Shown here one piece after another: positions 23,431-34,030 of a DNA stretch of 41,613 nucleotides. This stretch comes from an uncultured Nitriliruptoraceae bacterium (GTDB lineage: Bacteria > Actinomycetota > Nitriliruptoria > Nitriliruptorales > Nitriliruptoraceae). Each line of letters begins with the position of its first letter. Position 1 is the first letter of the stretch. A model generated the notes under the pieces. The model worked only from the letters and a program-made list of their open reading frames with translations, made no database searches and was not told the DNA's origin. The stretch is from assembly GCA_913060655.1 (NCBI GenBank), contig CAJXTG010000013.1, positions 1-41,613 on the forward strand, read 5' to 3'. Both the position numbers and the translations under genes were made by a program.

Positions 23431-24839
23431 CCGGACCGGCCGCGTCGACACCCGGGGCGCTGCCGCCCGGGACCGACGCGCGGACCGTCCTCGCCGAGGT
23501 CCGCGCCCGCCTCGCACCGCTCGCCCCCGGCGCGACCACGCTCGTCGCCTGCTCCGGTGGACCGGACTCCAGCGCCCTCGCCGTGCTCGTGCATGCCGCA
23601 CGACCGGACCTCGCCCTCATCCTCGCCACCGTCGCCCACGGGCTGCGGACGGCCGGTGACGACGCGGCGGACGCCGCGCACGTCGCCGCGCTCGGCGCCG
23701 CCGTCGACGCGCAGGTCGTCACCCTCCCCGTCACCGTCGAACGCACCGGCGCCGGGCTCGAGGCCGACGCGCGACGGGCCCGGCACGCCGCGCTCGCCGA
23801 CGCGGCGGCGTCGTACGGCGCCGCCGCGGTGCTGCTCGGCCATCACGCGGAGGACCAGGCCGAGACGCTGCTGCTGCGGGCGGCCCGCGGCACCGGTCTC
23901 GACGGCCTCGGGGGGATGGCGCCCGTGGCGGGCCGCCGGCTGCGGCCGCTGCTCGCGGTGCGGCGCGCGGACGTGCACCGTGCCGCGCGGACCCTCGCCC
24001 CCGACCTGCAGGCCGCCGCCCGCCACGACCCGATGAACGACGACCTCGACGTCGCCCGCGTCCGCGTCCGACGCGAGGTCCTCCCCGCCCTGGACCGCAT
24101 CGGCCCCGACGCCGTCGGGGCGCTCGTCCGGCTCGCCGACCTGGCCCGCGACGAGGCCGTCGCCCTCGACGCCGCCGTCGACGTGCTCGTCGCGAGCCTG
24201 CCCGTCGTCGAGGTCGGCGACGCCGCCGCCGTCCCCAGCGCCGGGCTGCGCGCCGCGTCGCCCGCCCTCGCCCGCCGCGTCCTGCGCCGGCTCCTCGGGC
24301 CGGTCGACGCGCGCACCGTCGAACGGCTCCTCGGCGCCCCCGACGGGTGGCGGGCGACGCTGCCGGGGCCCCGCGATGCGAGCGTCGGACGGGGCTGGCA
24401 CGTCCTCGCCCCCGTCGGCGCGCCCCCGGCCGGCGCCCCGGCCGTCCTGCGACCGGGGTTCGGCGGGCCCGCCGAGACGTCGCACGCGCCGTCGTCGCTG
24501 CGGCTGCGGGCCGACCTCGTGCCCGACGTCGGCGCCCCGGTGTCGACGCTCGCCGTGACGTCCGCCCCGCCGCTCCCGCCGGGGCTGCACCGGGGGCGGA
24601 GCACCGTCCGGCTGCGCGGCGGGGGACCGTGGACGGTGCGCACGCGTGACCCGGGGGAGCGCATCCGGCTCGCCGTCGGCTCGCGGCCGATCGCCGACGT
24701 GATGCTCGACGCCGGGGTGCCGCGGTCGCTGCGCGACCGGCTGCCCGTCGTCGCCGACGCCACCGGACGGGCGGTGTGGGTGCCGGGGCTCGCCGTCGAC
24801 GTGACCCAGCACGTCGGCCCGCCGGTGCCGCGGCACTAG
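23427..24839 (+). CDS. tilS: tRNA(Ile)-lysidine synthase
   Basis: A PP-loop ATPase that converts C34 of tRNA-Ile(CAU) to lysidine so that it reads AUA. The P-loop CSGGPDS and the downstream LGHHAEDQAETLLLRAARGTGLDGL are clear, and a C-terminal TilS domain with VRTRDPGERIRL is present. The start is ambiguous. The only ATG/GTG in frame upstream is the GTG at 23313, which would overlap the previous gene by 118 bp. A CTG at 23427 gives the 4-bp CTGA overlap seen at other junctions here (as ATGA/GTGA) and leaves 42 residues before the P-loop, enough for the family. The stop overlaps the hpt -10 element. In actinobacteria tilS normally precedes hpt and ftsH, as here. Confidence 0.9.
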   Translation: MTGPAASTPGALPPGTDARTVLAEVRARLAPLAPGATTLVACSGGPDSSALAVLVHAARPDLALILATVAHGLRTAGDDAADAAHVAALGAAVDAQVVTLPVTVERTGAGLEADARRARHAALADAAASYGAAAVLLGHHAEDQAETLLLRAARGTGLDGLGGMAPVAGRRLRPLLAVRRADVHRAARTLAPDLQAAARHDPMNDDLDVARVRVRREVLPALDRIGPDAVGALVRLADLARDEAVALDAAVDVLVASLPVVEVGDAAAVPSAGLRAASPALARRVLRRLLGPVDARTVERLLGAPDGWRATLPGPRDASVGRGWHVLAPVGAPPAGAPAVLRPGFGGPAETSHAPSSLRLRADLVPDVGAPVSTLAVTSAPPLPPGLHRGRSTVRLRGGGPWTVRTRDPGERIRLAVGSRPIADVMLDAGVPRSLRDRLPVVADATGRAVWVPGLAVDVTQHVGPPVPRH

Positions 24840-24842
24840 GCT
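24837..24842 (+). promoter_or_regulatory. -10 element for hpt (TAGGCT)
   Basis: TAGGCT begins with the tilS stop codon TAG and ends 44 nt before the hpt GTG. It suggests hpt can be transcribed separately from tilS. No -35 consensus is evident. Confidence 0.45.
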
Positions 24843-24886
24843 CGGACGCGCGGCGCCACCCGGTCCGTCGCGACGAGGGGGCGGAC

Positions 24887-25549
24887 GTGTCGACCACACC
24901 TTCCGACGGGCCCACCGTGGCGACGCCCGGCGCACCCGCGTCGTCGCCGGCGCCGGTGACGCCGGTCACGCCGGCGGAGGACCCGTCGCTGTGGATCCCG
25001 GAGCAGCTGCGGGACGACGTCGACCGCATCCTCATCCCCGAGGCCGCCATCGCCGCCCGGCTCGACGCGCTCGCCGCGGAGGTCGACCGGGACTATGCGG
25101 GCCGCGAGTCGGACCTGCTGCTCGTCGGGGTGCTGCGCGGTGCCGTGTTCACCCTCAGCGACCTGGCGCGCCGGCTCACCATCCCCTCGGCGATCGACTT
25201 CATGGCGTGCTCGTCGTACGGGTCGTCGACGACGTCGTCGGGCGTCGTGCGCATCCTCAAGGACCTCGACACCGAGATCGAGGGGCGTGACGTGCTCCTC
25301 GTCGAGGACATCGTCGACACCGGGCTCACGCTCGACTACCTGATCAAGAACCTGCGGTCGCGGCATCCCGCGAGCGTCGAGGTGCTGTCGCTGCTCACCA
25401 AGCCGAGCCGCCGCGAGGTCGAGCTGCCCGTCCGGTACGTCGGCTTCGAGGTCCCCGACGTGTTCGTCGTCGGGTACGGCCTCGACTTCGCCGAGCGCTA
25501 CCGCGGCATCCCCCACATCGTCAGCCTGCGGCCCGGCACCGGGGTCTGA
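24887..25549 (+). CDS. hpt: Hypoxanthine phosphoribosyltransferase
   Basis: A 220-aa purine-salvage enzyme that makes IMP or GMP from the free base and PRPP. The PRPP-binding motif VLLVEDIVDTGLTL is intact, and the active-site loop (ACSSYGSSTTSSG) and the C-terminal VPDVFVVGYGLDFAERYRG are typical. The GTG at 24887 follows GAGGGGG closely. The first 35 or so residues are a Ser/Thr/Pro/Ala-rich extension not needed for the fold. The tilS-hpt-ftsH order is conserved across actinobacteria. Confidence 0.95.
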   Translation: MSTTPSDGPTVATPGAPASSPAPVTPVTPAEDPSLWIPEQLRDDVDRILIPEAAIAARLDALAAEVDRDYAGRESDLLLVGVLRGAVFTLSDLARRLTIPSAIDFMACSSYGSSTTSSGVVRILKDLDTEIEGRDVLLVEDIVDTGLTLDYLIKNLRSRHPASVEVLSLLTKPSRREVELPVRYVGFEVPDVFVVGYGLDFAERYRGIPHIVSLRPGTGV

Positions 25550-25551
25550 GC

Positions 25552-25596
25552 CCACCGGCCGCAGGGTCGCCCCGGAGGGCCATCCGGGGCCGGTGG
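25552..25596 (+). terminator. Hairpin after hpt
   Basis: CCACCGGCC (25552-25560) pairs perfectly with GGCCGGTGG (25588-25596); the loop contains further GC pairing. It lies 2 bp after the hpt stop and ends exactly where the ftsH -10 begins. There is no T-tract, as is common for high-GC terminators. Confidence 0.55.
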
Positions 25597-25602
25597 TAGC
25601 CT
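25597..25602 (+). promoter_or_regulatory. -10 element for ftsH (TAGCCT)
   Basis: TAGCCT abuts the hpt terminator hairpin and implies a leader of about 115 nt before the ftsH ATG. The leader contains an 11-bp near-triplicated repeat (25684-25710). Confidence 0.45.
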
Positions 25603-25683
25603 CGGACCCCCTGCACCCCACTCCTGCGCACCGCACCGCGCACCGCGCGGCGCCGCGCAGCCGCAGGCGGTCGACCCGACCGC

Positions 25684-25710
25684 CCGGAGACCGTCCGGAG
25701 ACCGTCCGGA
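25684..25710. repeat. 11-bp tandem repeat in the ftsH leader
   Basis: CCGGAGACCGT is repeated twice (25684-25694, 25695-25705) plus a partial third copy, ending just before the ftsH ribosome binding site GAGGTG. Confidence 0.85.
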
Positions 25711-25722
25711 ACTCGAGGTGCC

Positions 25723-27671
<1,949 letters not shown>

Positions 27672-27690
<19 letters not shown>

Positions 27691-27717
27691 GCGTCATCCC
27701 CGACGGCGCCTGAGCGC
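27672..27717. repeat. 23-bp tandem duplication spanning the ftsH stop codon
   Basis: The words at 27672-27694 and 27695-27717 are identical except for the final base. Each contains CGGCGCCTGA, so the ftsH stop context is duplicated, with the second copy lying in the ftsH-folE gap in a different phase. Confidence 0.9.
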
Positions 27718-27745
27718 CCCGACGGGGCCCGAGACCGGAGCGGCC

Positions 27746-28384
27746 ATGAGTGGCACGAGCGAGCACGAGGACGTCACCGCTGCACGCGTCGAGCACGTCA
27801 CCGGCGTGAGCCCGGAGCACGTGTTCGACCACGACCGCATCGAGCAGGCCGTCCGGATGCTGTTCGAGGCCATCGGGGAGGATCCCGACCGGCCCGGCAT
27901 CGCGGACACGCCCGCCCGCGTCGCCCGCGCCTACGACGAGATGTTCGCCGGCCTGCTCATCGACCCCGCCGACGTCATCTCCGTCACGTTCGACGAGGCG
28001 CACGACGAGATCGTCATGATGCGGGACATCCCGTTCCACTCGATGTGCGAGCACCACCTCGTCCCGTTCATGGGTGAGGCGCACGTCGCCTACCTGCCCG
28101 GCAGGGACGGTCGCATCACGGGCCTGTCGAAGCTCGCCCGGCTCGTCGACGTGTGCGCGAAGCGTCCCGGGCTGCAGGAGCGCATGACGACGCAGATCGC
28201 CGACGCGCTCGAGCGGGCGCTCGAACCCCGCGGCGTGCTCGTCGTCATCGAGGCGCGGCACCTGTGCATGGAGATGCGCGGCATCCGCAAGCCCGGCGCG
28301 TCGACGGTCACCTCCACGGTCCGTGGCATCTTCCGCGAGGACGAGAAGACGCGCGCCGAGGCGATGGCGCTGCTGCGCCGGTGA
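27746..28384 (+). CDS. folE: GTP cyclohydrolase I
   Basis: A 212-aa enzyme that converts GTP to 7,8-dihydroneopterin triphosphate, the first step of folate synthesis. Zinc ligands Cys101 and His104 in [10 protein letters not shown] and Cys174 in [11 protein letters not shown] are present, as is the GLSKLARLV motif. All zinc ligands are kept, so this is the classical zinc-dependent IA type. The ATG at 27746 follows a purine-rich GACCGGAG. Its stop overlaps the folP start (GTGA), so folE to folK form one coupled run. Confidence 0.97.
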   Translation: MSGTSEHEDVTAARVEHVTGVSPEHVFDHDRIEQAVRMLFEAIGEDPDRPGIADTPARVARAYDEMFAGLLIDPADVISVTFDEAHDEIVMMRDIPFHSMCEHHLVPFMGEAHVAYLPGRDGRITGLSKLARLVDVCAKRPGLQERMTTQIADALERALEPRGVLVVIEARHLCMEMRGIRKPGASTVTSTVRGIFREDEKTRAEAMALLRR

Positions 28385-29259
28385 CCGTCGACCTCCGGCA
28401 CGCGACCGGCGCGCTGCCGACGGCGTCGCGGCCCGTCGTCATGGGGGTGCTCAACGTCACCCCCGACTCGTTCAGCGACGGTGGGCTCGCGCTCACCGAC
28501 GACGGGACGCCCGACCGGGCCCTCGCCGTCGGCCGGGCGCTCGTCGCGGCCGGCGCCGACTGCATCGACGTCGGCGGGGAGTCCACCCGGCCCGGCGCCG
28601 AGCCCGTCCCCGTCGACGAGGAGCTCGCCCGCGTCGTGCCCGTCGTCGCCGGCCTCGCCGCCGACGGCATCGTCGTCTCCGTGGACACGCGCCATGCGGC
28701 CGTCGCCCGCGCCGCGCTCGCCGCCGGCGCGTCGCTCGTCAACGACGTCGGGGGGCTCGCGCCCGACGCGGGGATGCTCGACGCGGTCGCGTCGGCCGGC
28801 GCCGGCTACGTGCTCATGCACCTGCGGGGCGAACCGCGGACCATGCAGGACGACCCGCGCTTCGACGACGTCGTCGCCGAGGTGGAGGGTGAGCTCCTTG
28901 CCGCGCGGGCCGCGGCGACCGACGCCGGCATCGACCCCGCGGCGATCGCCCTCGACCCGGGGATCGGGTTCGGCAAGACCCTCCCGCACAACCTGGCGCT
29001 GCTCGCCGCGGTCCCGCGACTCGCCGCCCTCGGCAGCCCCCTGCTCGTCGGCACGTCCCGGAAGTCGTTCCTCGGCCACCTCACCGGCGTCGACGAGCCG
29101 GCACAGCGGCTGGCGGGTTCACTGGCGAGCGCCGTGCTCGCCGTGCGGGACGGCGCCCGGATCGTCCGGGTCCACGACGTCGCCGCGACCGTCGAGGCGC
29201 TCGCCGTCGTCGGGGCGATCGACGGCGCCGGCGGCGGGCCACGACACGGAGGAGCATGA
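28381..29259 (+). CDS. folP: Dihydropteroate synthase
   Basis: A 292-aa enzyme that joins p-aminobenzoate to dihydropterin pyrophosphate; the target of sulfonamides. All the TIM-barrel signatures are visible: [55 protein letters not shown] and GTSRKSFLG. The GTG start overlaps the folE stop by 4 bp, and the stop overlaps the folB ATG. Confidence 0.97.
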   Translation: MTVDLRHATGALPTASRPVVMGVLNVTPDSFSDGGLALTDDGTPDRALAVGRALVAAGADCIDVGGESTRPGAEPVPVDEELARVVPVVAGLAADGIVVSVDTRHAAVARAALAAGASLVNDVGGLAPDAGMLDAVASAGAGYVLMHLRGEPRTMQDDPRFDDVVAEVEGELLAARAAATDAGIDPAAIALDPGIGFGKTLPHNLALLAAVPRLAALGSPLLVGTSRKSFLGHLTGVDEPAQRLAGSLASAVLAVRDGARIVRVHDVAATVEALAVVGAIDGAGGGPRHGGA

Positions 29260-29624
29260 CGATGGGCAGCGACCGGATCGCCCTCCACGGGCTCACGGCG
29301 TTCGGGCACCACGGCGTCCTCGACCATGAGCGCGAGCTCGGGCAGACCTTCGGCGTCGACGTCGACCTCGACGTCGACCTCGCGCCCGCCGGCCGCAGCG
29401 ACGACCTCGCCGACACCGTCGACTACGGCGCCCTCACCGCCGACCTCGCGGCCGTCGTGCGCGACGAGCGGTACGCGCTCATCGAGCGGCTCGCGGAACG
29501 GCTCGCCGAGGTGTGCCTCGCGCGCCCCCGGGTCGACGCCGTCACGGTGACCGTCCACAAGCCGCACGCGCCGGTGCCGGAGCCCGTCGCCGACGTCACC
29601 GTGACCGTGCACCGCCGGCGATGA
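29256..29624 (+). CDS. folB: Dihydroneopterin aldolase
   Basis: A 122-aa enzyme producing 6-hydroxymethyl-dihydropterin. It shows the family opening IALHGLTAFGHHGVLDHERELGQTFGVDVDL, the motif DTVDYGAL, and the C-terminal VTVHKPHAPVP. GGAGGAGC lies just before the ATG, which overlaps the folP stop (ATGA); a second ATG two codons in is an alternative. It overlaps folK by 4 bp. Confidence 0.95.
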   Translation: MTMGSDRIALHGLTAFGHHGVLDHERELGQTFGVDVDLDVDLAPAGRSDDLADTVDYGALTADLAAVVRDERYALIERLAERLAEVCLARPRVDAVTVTVHKPHAPVPEPVADVTVTVHRRR

Positions 29625-30322
29625 GCGGGAGCGACGACGCCGGCGTCACCGTCCTGCTCGGGCTCGGCGCGAACGTCGGCGACCCGATGGTGCAGCTCGC
29701 GGCCGCCGTCGAGCTCCTCGACGACCTCGACGGCGTCACCGTCGAGGAGGTCTCGTCCGTCTACGCGACGCCGCCATGGCCACCGCCCGACGACCCGCGG
29801 CACGTCCCCCAGGACGACTTCCGCAACCTGGTCGTGCGGGCCCGCACCACCCTCGACCCCGACGCACTGCTCGACGCGACGCTCGAGCTGGAGGCGCTGC
29901 TCGGCCGCGACCGCACCGTCGAGCAGCGGTGGGGACCGCGTCCGATGGACATCGACCTCCTCGTCCACGGCGACACGGTGCGTGACGACGAGCGGCTCAC
30001 GCTGCCGCACCCACGCATCGCCGAGCGGGCGTTCGTCCTCGTGCCGCTGCTGGAGGTCTGGCCCGGCGGCGTGCTGCCCGCCCGGCACGACCCGCAGGGC
30101 ACCGAGGGGCCGCCCGCGGAGGGGCTGCGGGTCACCGCCGCGCTGACCGCCCTCGCCGCCGAGCACCCCATCGACGACGTCCTGCTCGTCGGCCGGCTCG
30201 AGGAGGCCCCCTCCACCCACCTCGACCGGCCGGACGGGCCGGTCGCGCCGCCGGCCGGGTTCCGACGTCCCGGCACCGAGGACGTCGCCCGCGAGCACGG
30301 TGCCGGCGGGGCCGGCCGATGA
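29621..30322 (+). CDS. folK: Hydroxymethyl-dihydropterin pyrophosphokinase
   Basis: A 233-aa enzyme that transfers pyrophosphate from ATP to hydroxymethyl-dihydropterin, supplying FolP. It contains LLGLGANVGDP, the diagnostic RWGPRPMDIDLL, and LPHPRIAERAFVLVPLLEV. The ATG overlaps the folB stop (ATGA). The catalytic domain ends near residue 170. The remaining 60 or so residues are a Pro/Gly/Arg-rich tail without recognisable structure that makes the protein longer than the usual 160 aa. The stop overlaps the next gene's ATG. Confidence 0.95.
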   Translation: MSGSDDAGVTVLLGLGANVGDPMVQLAAAVELLDDLDGVTVEEVSSVYATPPWPPPDDPRHVPQDDFRNLVVRARTTLDPDALLDATLELEALLGRDRTVEQRWGPRPMDIDLLVHGDTVRDDERLTLPHPRIAERAFVLVPLLEVWPGGVLPARHDPQGTEGPPAEGLRVTAALTALAAEHPIDDVLLVGRLEEAPSTHLDRPDGPVAPPAGFRRPGTEDVAREHGAGGAGR

Positions 30323-31188
30323 GCGGCGGTCGCGCCGCGCTCGTCGGTCCGGGCCGGCTCGGCACGCTCCTCGCCCACGCGCTCGCCGCGGCCGGCACGC
30401 CCGTGGTGCGGGTCGCCGGCGGGTCCGACGCCGCCCGTGCCCACCTGCGCGACCGGCTGGCCGGTGTGCGTGACGTGCCCGTCGAGGAGGTCGCCGACGG
30501 GGCGGACCTCGTCGTCGTCGCGACGCCCGACGGTGCCGTCGCCGACGTCGTCGACCGGCTCGTCCGTGCCGACGCGCTCGGCCCCTCCCACCGGGTCGTC
30601 CACGTCGCCGGGGTCCACGGGCTCGCACCGCTGCGCCGCGCCGGGCTCGCCGGCGCCCGCATCGCCGCCCTCCACCCGGCGATGACCGTGCCCGCCGGTG
30701 CGACCGACCCGGCGCTGCTCCACGGCGTCGCCTGGGCCGTCACCGCCCCTCCGGGTGACCGGCCCTGGGCGCACGAGCTGGTGACCAGCCTCGGTGGCGA
30801 CCCCTTCGACGTGGCCGACGACGACCGTGTCCGCTACCACGCGGCCCTCACCCTCGCCGGCAACGCCGTCGGCGCGGCGGTCGTCGCCGCCCGCCGCACG
30901 CTCCTCGCCGCCGGGGTCGACGGGCCCGACCGGCTGCTCGCCCCGCTCGCGCACGCCAGCGTCGACGCGGCCGCCACCGGTGGGGCCGCCGCGCTGACCG
31001 GCCCGGTCGTGCGTGGCGACACGACGACGGTCGCCGCCCATCTCGCCGCGCTGGGCACCGACCTCCCCGAGGTCGCCGCCGCCTACCGGGACCTGTCCCG
31101 TGCGGTCCTCGGCGCGGTCCGTCCCGCGCTCGGGGCCGACGTCGCCGACGAGCTCGACCGGCTGCTGGCCGGACCGGACACGGCATGA
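30319..31188 (+). CDS. Rossmann-like / DUF2520 domain protein
   Basis: A 289-aa protein with an N-terminal NAD(P)-binding Rossmann motif (ALVGPGRLGTLLAHAL) and the second Rossmann signature ADLVVVATPDGAVADVV. A C-terminal helical DUF2520 domain begins around LHPAMTVPAG and contains YHAALTLAGN. The overall shape is that of 6-phosphogluconate/ketopantoate-type dehydrogenases. The gene overlaps folK and panC by 4 bp on each side. Co-location with panC makes a ketopantoate reductase-like role attractive, but no classical PanE signature is present, so this is a hypothesis. The same gene is linked to panC in mycobacteria. Confidence 0.9.
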   Translation: MSGGRAALVGPGRLGTLLAHALAAAGTPVVRVAGGSDAARAHLRDRLAGVRDVPVEEVADGADLVVVATPDGAVADVVDRLVRADALGPSHRVVHVAGVHGLAPLRRAGLAGARIAALHPAMTVPAGATDPALLHGVAWAVTAPPGDRPWAHELVTSLGGDPFDVADDDRVRYHAALTLAGNAVGAAVVAARRTLLAAGVDGPDRLLAPLAHASVDAAATGGAAALTGPVVRGDTTTVAAHLAALGTDLPEVAAAYRDLSRAVLGAVRPALGADVADELDRLLAGPDTA

Positions 31189-32201
31189 GCGGCCGGCTGG
31201 TCCGCTGCGACGACCGTGCCGCGCTCGACACGGCGCTGGCGGCCGCCCGTGCGGAGGCGACGCCGATCGCGTTCGTCCCCACGATGGGGGCGCTGCACCA
31301 CGGGCACCGGGCGCTCGTCGAGCGGGCGGCGACGCTCGCCCCGGTCGTCGTCGTCAGCATCTTCGTCAACCCGACCCAGTTCGACGCGGCGGACGACCTC
31401 GCCGCCTACCCCCGCACCCTCGACGCCGACCTGGACGTGCTCGCCGACGTCGCACGGACCCGGGACGTCACCGTCGTCGCCTTCGTCCCCACCGTCGACG
31501 TCATCTACCCCGACGGTCCGGCCGCGACGCTGCACGTCCCCGACGTCACCGACCACCTGTGCGGCGCGAGCCGGCCGGGCCACTTCGACGGCGTCGCCAC
31601 CGTCGTCGACGCGCTGCTCACCGCCGTCCGACCGACGGTGCTCGTCATGGGCCGCAAGGACCATCAGCAGCTCGTCGTCGTCGGGCGTCTCCTGACGCTG
31701 CGTGGCCATGCCGTCACCCTGGACGCCGCCCCGACGGTGCGCGACGACGACGCCGTCGCCGTGTCCAGCCGCAACACCCGGCTCGACGCGTCCGCCCGCA
31801 CCCTCGCCCGCCGCATCCCCCGTGCGCTCGGCGACGCCGTGCACGAGGTCCGGGGTGCGCGCGCCACCGGCGACCCGGTCGCGGCCGACGCCGTCGTCGC
31901 GGCCGCCCGGGCGGCCCTCACCGTCGACGGGCTGACCGTCGACTACCTCGAGCTCGTCGACGCGGAGCGGATCGTCCCCCTCGCGGGGCCGCTCGCCCCC
32001 GACGGTGAGGCGCTGCTCGCCGTCGCGGTCCACGTCCGCACCGGCGCCGACGGCAGCGTGCGGCTCATCGACAACGTCCGGCTCGGCGACGTCGCCGACG
32101 AGCAGCGCCTGCTCGACGCGCTGGCCGCCGCCCCGACGGACGGCCCGGCCGACGGCTCGGGCGTGCCACGCGCACCACGGCCCCGGGCCCCCCAGGGCTA
32201 G
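31185..32201 (+). CDS. panC: Pantothenate synthetase
   Basis: A 338-aa enzyme that condenses pantoate with beta-alanine using ATP. The HIGH-like motif is MGALHHGHRALV; FVNPTQFD, VMGRKDHQQLVVV and the VSSRNTRLD region (the KMSKS equivalent) are present. A Pro/Arg-rich C-terminal extension is not part of the conserved fold. The ATG overlaps the upstream stop (ATGA). The usual actinobacterial followers panD and coaX are not found here; lysS starts 31 bp later. The stop codon TAG forms the first bases of the lysS -10 element. Confidence 0.96.
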   Translation: MSGRLVRCDDRAALDTALAAARAEATPIAFVPTMGALHHGHRALVERAATLAPVVVVSIFVNPTQFDAADDLAAYPRTLDADLDVLADVARTRDVTVVAFVPTVDVIYPDGPAATLHVPDVTDHLCGASRPGHFDGVATVVDALLTAVRPTVLVMGRKDHQQLVVVGRLLTLRGHAVTLDAAPTVRDDDAVAVSSRNTRLDASARTLARRIPRALGDAVHEVRGARATGDPVAADAVVAAARAALTVDGLTVDYLELVDAERIVPLAGPLAPDGEALLAVAVHVRTGADGSVRLIDNVRLGDVADEQRLLDALAAAPTDGPADGSGVPRAPRPRAPQG

Positions 32202-32204
32202 GGT
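32199..32204 (+). promoter_or_regulatory. -10 element for lysS (TAGGGT)
   Basis: TAGGGT starts with the panC stop codon and ends 28 nt before the lysS GTG. It suggests lysS is transcribed independently of the folate-pantothenate run. Confidence 0.5.
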
Positions 32205-32232
32205 CCGCCCCGCACCCTGCGACGAGGTCCCC

Positions 32233-33789
32233 GTGTCCGACGAGCCCGAGCTGGACGCCACCGACGAGGCGTCCAAGCTGGACGAGATCATGGCGGTGCG
32301 CCGTGAGAAGCTCGCCCGGCTGCGGGAGGCCGGCATCGACCCGCATCCGCCGCGCTTCCGCCCGTCGCACACCCTCATCGAGGTGCGTGACGCCCACCAC
32401 GCGCTGCCCGCGGAGACGGAGACCGACGAGGTCGTGACGGTCGCCGGCCGGATCGTCGGTCGCCGGGAGCTCGGCCGCCTCACGTTCCTCGTGCTGCGCG
32501 AGGACGGGGTCGACCTGCAGCTGTTCTGCCGCAGCGGCACGCTCGACGACGCGGCGCGTGCGCTGCTCGCCGAGCTCGACGTGGGGGACTGGGTCGGCGC
32601 GACCGGCGTCGTGATGACGACGCGCACCGGTGAGCTGTCGGTCGGACCGTCGACGCTGACGCTGCTCGGCAAGGGGCTGCGACCGCTGCCGGACAAGTGG
32701 CACGGGCTCACCGACACCGAGCAGCGCTACCGGCAGCGCGAGGTCGACCTGACCGTCAACCCCGACGCACGTCGCGTGTTCGCGACCCGCAGCCGCATCG
32801 TCAGCGCGCTGCGACGCACGCTGCAGGGGCACGGGTACGTCGAGGTCGAGACGCCGATGCTGCACCCGATCCCCGGCGGGGCGAGCGCCCGCCCGTTCGT
32901 CACCCACCACCACACCCTCGACCTCGAGCTGTACCTGCGCATCGCACCGGAGCTGTACCTCAAGCGGCTCATCGCCGGGGGCATGCGCCGGGTGTTCGAG
33001 GTCAACCGCAGCTTCCGCAACGAGGGGATGAGTCCGCGGCACAACCCCGAGTTCACGATGCTCGAGAGCTACGCCGCCTACGACGACTACACCGACATCA
33101 TGGCGCTCACCGAGGAGCTCATCACCGCCGCCGCGCTCGCGGCGAACGGGTCGACCGACCTCGAGCATCAGGGGCGCCCGCTGTCGCTCGCCGCGCCGTT
33201 CCGACGCGTCACGCTGCTCGACCTCGTCCGGGAGGCGACCGGCCGCGACGACCTCACCTACGACCTGCCGCGGGCCGACGTCGCCGCGCTGTGCGCCACG
33301 CATGACGTCGACGTCGACGACGCGTGGGGCGTCGGCCGACTCGTCGTCGCGCTGTACGAGGAGCTCGTCGAACCCGTGCTGTGGGAACCGACGTTCGTGC
33401 TCGACCATCCGGTGGAGGTGTCGCCGCTGGCCCGCACCCACCGCGACGACCCGGCGGTGACCGAACGCTTCGAGCTGATCGTCGGCGGACGGGAGCTCGC
33501 GAACGCGTTCAGCGAGCTCGTCGACGCCGACGAGCAGCGGCGCCGGTTCACCGCCCAGGTCGCCGCACGTCACGCCGGTGACGACGAGGCGATGCGCATC
33601 GACGAGGCGTACCTGCGGGCGATGGAGCTCGGGATGCCGCCGACCGGCGGCCTCGGCGTCGGCATCGACCGTCTGGTGATGCTGCTCGCCGACGTGGCGA
33701 CGATCCGCGACGTCATCCTCTTCCCGACGCTGCGCCCCGACCGGCCCGACGACGACCGGCCCGACACCGACCGGCCCGACACGGACTGA
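32233..33789 (+). CDS. lysS: Lysyl-tRNA synthetase, class II
   Basis: A 518-aa class II synthetase. It has an N-terminal OB-fold tRNA-binding domain (VTVAGRIVGRRELGRLTFLVLRED...) and the catalytic core. Motif 1 spans VEVETPMLHPIPGGASARPF; motif 2 includes FEVNRSFRNEGMSPRHNPEFTM; motif 3 is GLGVGIDRLVM. The GTG at 32233 follows GACGAGGT. The C-terminus ends in an unusual acidic tail of repeated DRPD units encoded by 15-nt repeats (about 33738-33786). Confidence 0.96.
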   Translation: MSDEPELDATDEASKLDEIMAVRREKLARLREAGIDPHPPRFRPSHTLIEVRDAHHALPAETETDEVVTVAGRIVGRRELGRLTFLVLREDGVDLQLFCRSGTLDDAARALLAELDVGDWVGATGVVMTTRTGELSVGPSTLTLLGKGLRPLPDKWHGLTDTEQRYRQREVDLTVNPDARRVFATRSRIVSALRRTLQGHGYVEVETPMLHPIPGGASARPFVTHHHTLDLELYLRIAPELYLKRLIAGGMRRVFEVNRSFRNEGMSPRHNPEFTMLESYAAYDDYTDIMALTEELITAAALAANGSTDLEHQGRPLSLAAPFRRVTLLDLVREATGRDDLTYDLPRADVAALCATHDVDVDDAWGVGRLVVALYEELVEPVLWEPTFVLDHPVEVSPLARTHRDDPAVTERFELIVGGRELANAFSELVDADEQRRRFTAQVAARHAGDDEAMRIDEAYLRAMELGMPPTGGLGVGIDRLVMLLADVATIRDVILFPTLRPDRPDDDRPDTDRPDTD

Positions 33790-33817
33790 CCCGTCGCGGC
33801 GCCGCGTCGTCGGTCGC

Positions 33818-33842
33818 GACCTGCGCCCCCGTCGCGCAGGTC
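33818..33842 (+). terminator. Terminator hairpin after lysS
   Basis: GACCTGCGC and GCGCAGGTC form a perfect 9-bp stem with a 7-nt loop, 29 bp after the lysS stop. Flanking GGCGCC palindromes could extend the structure. No T-tract follows. Confidence 0.7.
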
Positions 33843-33999
33843 CCGGCGCCGCGATCGCCGGCCCGCGCCGAGGTCGGCGGGACGGGTGAACCGGCCGGGC
33901 CCGGGCCCCGAACCCCCTCGCGAGCGTCCCCGCCTCCGCGGGGGTCCGGACGGGCGTCTCCGGCCCGGAACGGCCCGGAGCGGCCCGCAGGGCATGGGT

Positions 34000-34005
34000 T
34001 ACGCT
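34000..34005 (+). promoter_or_regulatory. -10 element for clpC (TACGCT)
   Basis: TACGCT ends 25 nt before the clpC ATG, giving a short leader that contains GAGAAGAGGTG as the ribosome binding site. The 160 bp upstream to the lysS terminator hold GC hairpins (for example CCCCGC-CTCC-GCGGGG) and no gene. No clear -35 box. Confidence 0.5.
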
Positions 34006-34030
34006 CGAGGACGACGAGAAGAGGTGTGCG

